From assembly GCA_946628045.1 (NCBI GenBank), contig CAMOVZ010000011.1:1-23920 (forward strand): a stretch of DNA of 23,920 nucleotides. The letters are read 5' to 3'. The DNA comes from an uncultured Caryophanales bacterium. Its GTDB lineage: Bacteria > Bacillota_I > Bacilli_A > RF39 > UBA660. A model generated the notes under the pieces. That model was not told the DNA's origin. It saw nothing but the letters and a program-made list of their open reading frames with translations, and made no database searches. Shown in pieces: positions 21,791 to 23,920 of this stretch (its first letter is position 1; every line of letters starts with the position of its first letter). The position numbers and the translations under genes were made by a program.

Positions 21791-23920
21791 ATGGATGGAA
21801 TATTAAATTATAATCCAGATTTGGTTGAAGACACGTTAGACGAATTATATTCAGCAATGCGACAAATAGGTAAAAAATCAATGTTTTCTAGAATACCAAT
21901 GCCAGAACAATTTTTACGTGAATTTAATGCAATAAGAGGAGTACATTGCATTCCAACAAAAGGTGTAGAATCAATGTTTGATACTGTTGAACAATATCAT
22001 GACATTATAGTGGACATTGTGAATTACTTAGAGGGAGTACAAGAAAGAATTGATGAATATAATGAAGATGATTCAGAACCATGGCTTAGAGCTCTAGCAA
22101 CTGTTGCATTCGGTGGCATAAGAACATTAGAAGGTGTAGCAGAAGCAGGTGAATGGATTGTTGATGGATTTGCATCTGGAATAGCATGGGCTGGAGGAGC
22201 AACAGGATTAATGAGTGATGAAACTCAACAACAATGGGCAAACTTCATAGAAACAGATCATGTAGGAGATGCCTATAGTATATATTATACTGATACATGG
22301 ATTGGTAGAAATAGCTATATAGGCCCAGATGATACTGCAGGAAAAATATTTAAAGGTGCAGGTAATGTGTTAGGATTCATATCATATATAGCTGTAGGTG
22401 GAGCAATAGGTGGAGCAATAGGAGAAGGAGTAGGCCTTGCTACAGGAGCCACAACAATAACAGGAGGATCTAGTGCTTTAGCGGCATCACCAGTAGCTGC
22501 AATCTGGGGCGGAGCTTTATCTGGTGCCGGAACAGCCACAGGATCACTCGGAATTGCTACAGCAACAGCAGGTATTTCTGGTATGGGTAGAGGAACTCAG
22601 GCAGGATTACAGGCAGGACAAACTTTTAATGAAGCAGCTGGCACAGGTTTAAGAACAGGGTTAACTTCTGCTGCCACAACTTTAGCTGTTGCAGGAGTTA
22701 CAAAATATGTAATAGGGCCAGCACTAAGCAGATTATTATCAAGAGGTGGTAGTAGCGCTCTTTCAACTGAATTTGCAACAACTCAAAGTAGAACAGTATC
22801 TGATATATTATCTGATTTTAATAACGGAACAATAAGTGCGGATGTAGCGGCACAACAAATGGCAGACGCGGTATCAAATCCAGCAACAGGAGATTTTTTA
22901 GCTATACAAATACAACAAGGAATAAATGCAGGTCAAGCAGCAGGAATGACAGAATCTCAAATTGCAGAGCAACTAGGAATATATTTATCAGGGGAACCAA
23001 TTTTAGAAACAGCAGCAGGAGCTGCATCAAGCGCAGCAGCTGGTACAGCAGCAAATGCCGCTGCCGAAGCAGCAAGCGGTACTGCAGTATCATCAGTAGT
23101 ATCAAATACTGCAACTACAACTGGAACAAATGCATTATCAGTTGTAACAAATAGCGCAGTATCAGAAGGATCAACAGTATTATCAACATCGCTATCACCA
23201 TTAGCTACAGGTGTAGCTAATTCAATAACTCCAGTAGCAACAGGTGGAAGCAATGCATTAGCATCAGTATTAAATAGAACAACTAATTCATTAATGTCGG
23301 GTGCAACAAATGTAAATCCATCAGTAGTGAATTCACCTACATATGATATAAATGACGTAAGCGTATCATTAAATCCAACATCACGAACATCAATAGATAG
23401 GGTTTTATCACAAGCGGCAGAAACACCAGCACCATCGTCAGTAGCACCATCAGGACAAACTTCAGTAGAAATTGCACGTGATGCTGTCAGAGCAGCAGAG
23501 GAAGAACTAAACACTGCACAATCACAATTGGATAGATTAATGAGCATGCGTAATGGAACTATTAATACTTCAAATAGTACTACTACCAATAGTAATATAT
23601 CTCGCATATTAGATAATATGCCAGGGCAACAAAGGGTTAATCAAGTAGTTCATAATGAAGCAAATAAAATATTAGACGAGATGATTGCTAGTGCAGAGCA
23701 AAGAGTTTCAACAGCACAAACTAATTTAAATGTTGCAACAGAAACATTACAACGTGAACAACATGCTGAAATGATGAATTGGGCTGAAGAAATAAATAGT
23801 TCGGCAACGGCAACACCAAGTAATAGTGGAGTAAATGAAATAATAGAAAATGCAAACAATTCATTACCAACAGAATTAGCAACAACACCAAGTAATAATG
23901 GAGTAAATGAAATAATACAA
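21791..23920 (+). CDS. Large secreted or surface protein / LXG-like effector, 3' truncated by window edge
   Basis: The frame opens at ATG 21791 (AAGGTGA ribosome site) and stays open for 710 codons to the window end. Residues 1-95 are helical and soluble. Residues 96-190 are Trp/Tyr-containing with two amphipathic helices. Residues 190-310 are rich in Gly and Ala with glycine-zipper hydrophobic stretches (AVGGAIGGAIGEGVG at 201-215), possibly membrane inserting. A low-complexity Ala/Ser/Thr/Val part follows to about 550, then coiled-coil helices (about 557-665), and the start of a 24-residue tandem repeat. No signal peptide, Cys lipobox or LPxTG is visible so far, which suits a type VII-like export route. 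Base composition is visibly less AT-rich than its neighbours. The C-terminal domain, where a toxin would lie, is outside. I do not recognise a named family. Confidence 0.8.
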   Translation, partial: MDGILNYNPDLVEDTLDELYSAMRQIGKKSMFSRIPMPEQFLREFNAIRGVHCIPTKGVESMFDTVEQYHDIIVDIVNYLEGVQERIDEYNEDDSEPWLRALATVAFGGIRTLEGVAEAGEWIVDGFASGIAWAGGATGLMSDETQQQWANFIETDHVGDAYSIYYTDTWIGRNSYIGPDDTAGKIFKGAGNVLGFISYIAVGGAIGGAIGEGVGLATGATTITGGSSALAASPVAAIWGGALSGAGTATGSLGIATATAGISGMGRGTQAGLQAGQTFNEAAGTGLRTGLTSAATTLAVAGVTKYVIGPALSRLLSRGGSSALSTEFATTQSRTVSDILSDFNNGTISADVAAQQMADAVSNPATGDFLAIQIQQGINAGQAAGMTESQIAEQLGIYLSGEPILETAAGAASSAAAGTAANAAAEAASGTAVSSVVSNTATTTGTNALSVVTNSAVSEGSTVLSTSLSPLATGVANSITPVATGGSNALASVLNRTTNSLMSGATNVNPSVVNSPTYDINDVSVSLNPTSRTSIDRVLSQAAETPAPSSVAPSGQTSVEIARDAVRAAEEELNTAQSQLDRLMSMRNGTINTSNSTTTNSNISRILDNMPGQQRVNQVVHNEANKILDEMIASAEQRVSTAQTNLNVATETLQREQHAEMMNWAEEINSSATATPSNSGVNEIIENANNSLPTELATTPSNNGVNEIIQ
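23813..23920 (+). repeat. 72-bp (24-residue) tandem repeat, one and a half units
   Basis: Bases 23813-23848 recur at 23885-23920 with two changes, giving a period of 72 bp in frame. The unit begins TPSNSGVNEII and contains NANNSLPTELA. It probably continues past the window edge. Confidence 0.75.

Noticed and set aside
22957..23607. Minus-strand open frame of 216 codons
   Set aside because: It lies fully opposite the large plus-strand gene, has low-complexity Val/Asp/Ala content produced by reading GCA/ACA/TCA codons backward, and has no ribosome site or promoter.
22315..23859. Other minus-strand frames at 22315-22539, 22902-23114 and 23650-23859
   Set aside because: They are shadows of the same Ala/Gly/Thr-rich coding sequence; no start signals.
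23813..23920. CRISPR-like repeat
   Set aside because: The repeat is in frame within a coding region, with no spacers between short identical units; it is a protein repeat.

Overview
This window comes from a very AT-rich, low-GC Gram-positive type bacterium. The genes use AAA/ATA/TTA-type codons, have GGAG/AGGAGG ribosome sites, compact intergenic gaps and intrinsic hairpin terminators. It has peptidoglycan genes (murF, ddl), a sortase-like protein, an LXG/type VII-like pair and a small tRNA cluster. Together these suggest a host-associated member of Bacilli or a neighbouring Firmicutes lineage, perhaps one of the uncultured reduced-genome orders near the Mollicutes. That placement is inference. 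All 17 complete protein genes end in TAA or TAG and none in TGA, while Trp is encoded by TGG.

Layout. Positions 1-53 are the 3' end of tRNA-Gly. Positions 148-1124 hold two unrecognised small proteins. Positions 1143-1277 hold a possible small RNA with its own promoter, ending in a bidirectional terminator shared with a minus-strand pair (1278-2927): a stand-alone E2-type acyltransferase-fold protein and a YfbR-like HD protein, both with a changed signature residue. Positions 3043-3819 encode a membrane-anchored protein of unknown role. Positions 3900-7466 are a probable operon of alpha/beta hydrolase, membrane-anchored MurF and D-Ala-D-Ala ligase, the last cytoplasmic steps of the peptidoglycan pentapeptide. 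Positions 7519-8295 hold five tRNAs (Lys on minus; Ile, Asn, Glu and Ser on plus).

Positions 8391-16022 are one giant gene (2,543 codons) resembling cyclic beta-1,2-glucan synthase (NdvB/Cgs), with GT84-type synthase, a central glucoamylase-like/cyclisation region and a C-terminal GH94 phosphorylase-like domain. It is followed by a possible inactive exonuclease-fold protein and an unrecognised 330-aa protein. Positions 17609-20447 form a probable operon of glucose-6-phosphate isomerase, PAP2 phosphatase, a catalytically degenerate HAD/Cof protein and a DUF4176-like protein. Pgi, the glucan synthase and the PAP2 protein would fit a hexose-phosphate / envelope glycan theme, but that link is inference.

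Positions 20499-23920 form an accessory-looking end: a sortase-B-like protein lacking the usual Arg, a small helical protein with a Gln tract, and a large open reading frame (710 codons, running off the right edge). That large protein has a helical N-terminus, glycine-zipper hydrophobic stretches, Ala/Thr/Ser-rich linkers, coiled coils and the start of a 24-residue tandem repeat. With DUF4176 just upstream, this looks like an LXG/type VII secretion effector locus or a giant surface protein. It is the most likely place for something new.

Regulatory architecture is unusually clear. Many promoters are extended -10 elements (TGnTATAAT). Several terminators are built into the 3' end of the gene with the stop codon in the hairpin loop. 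One terminator-plus-promoter cassette of 33 bp is exactly duplicated 16.8 kb apart.
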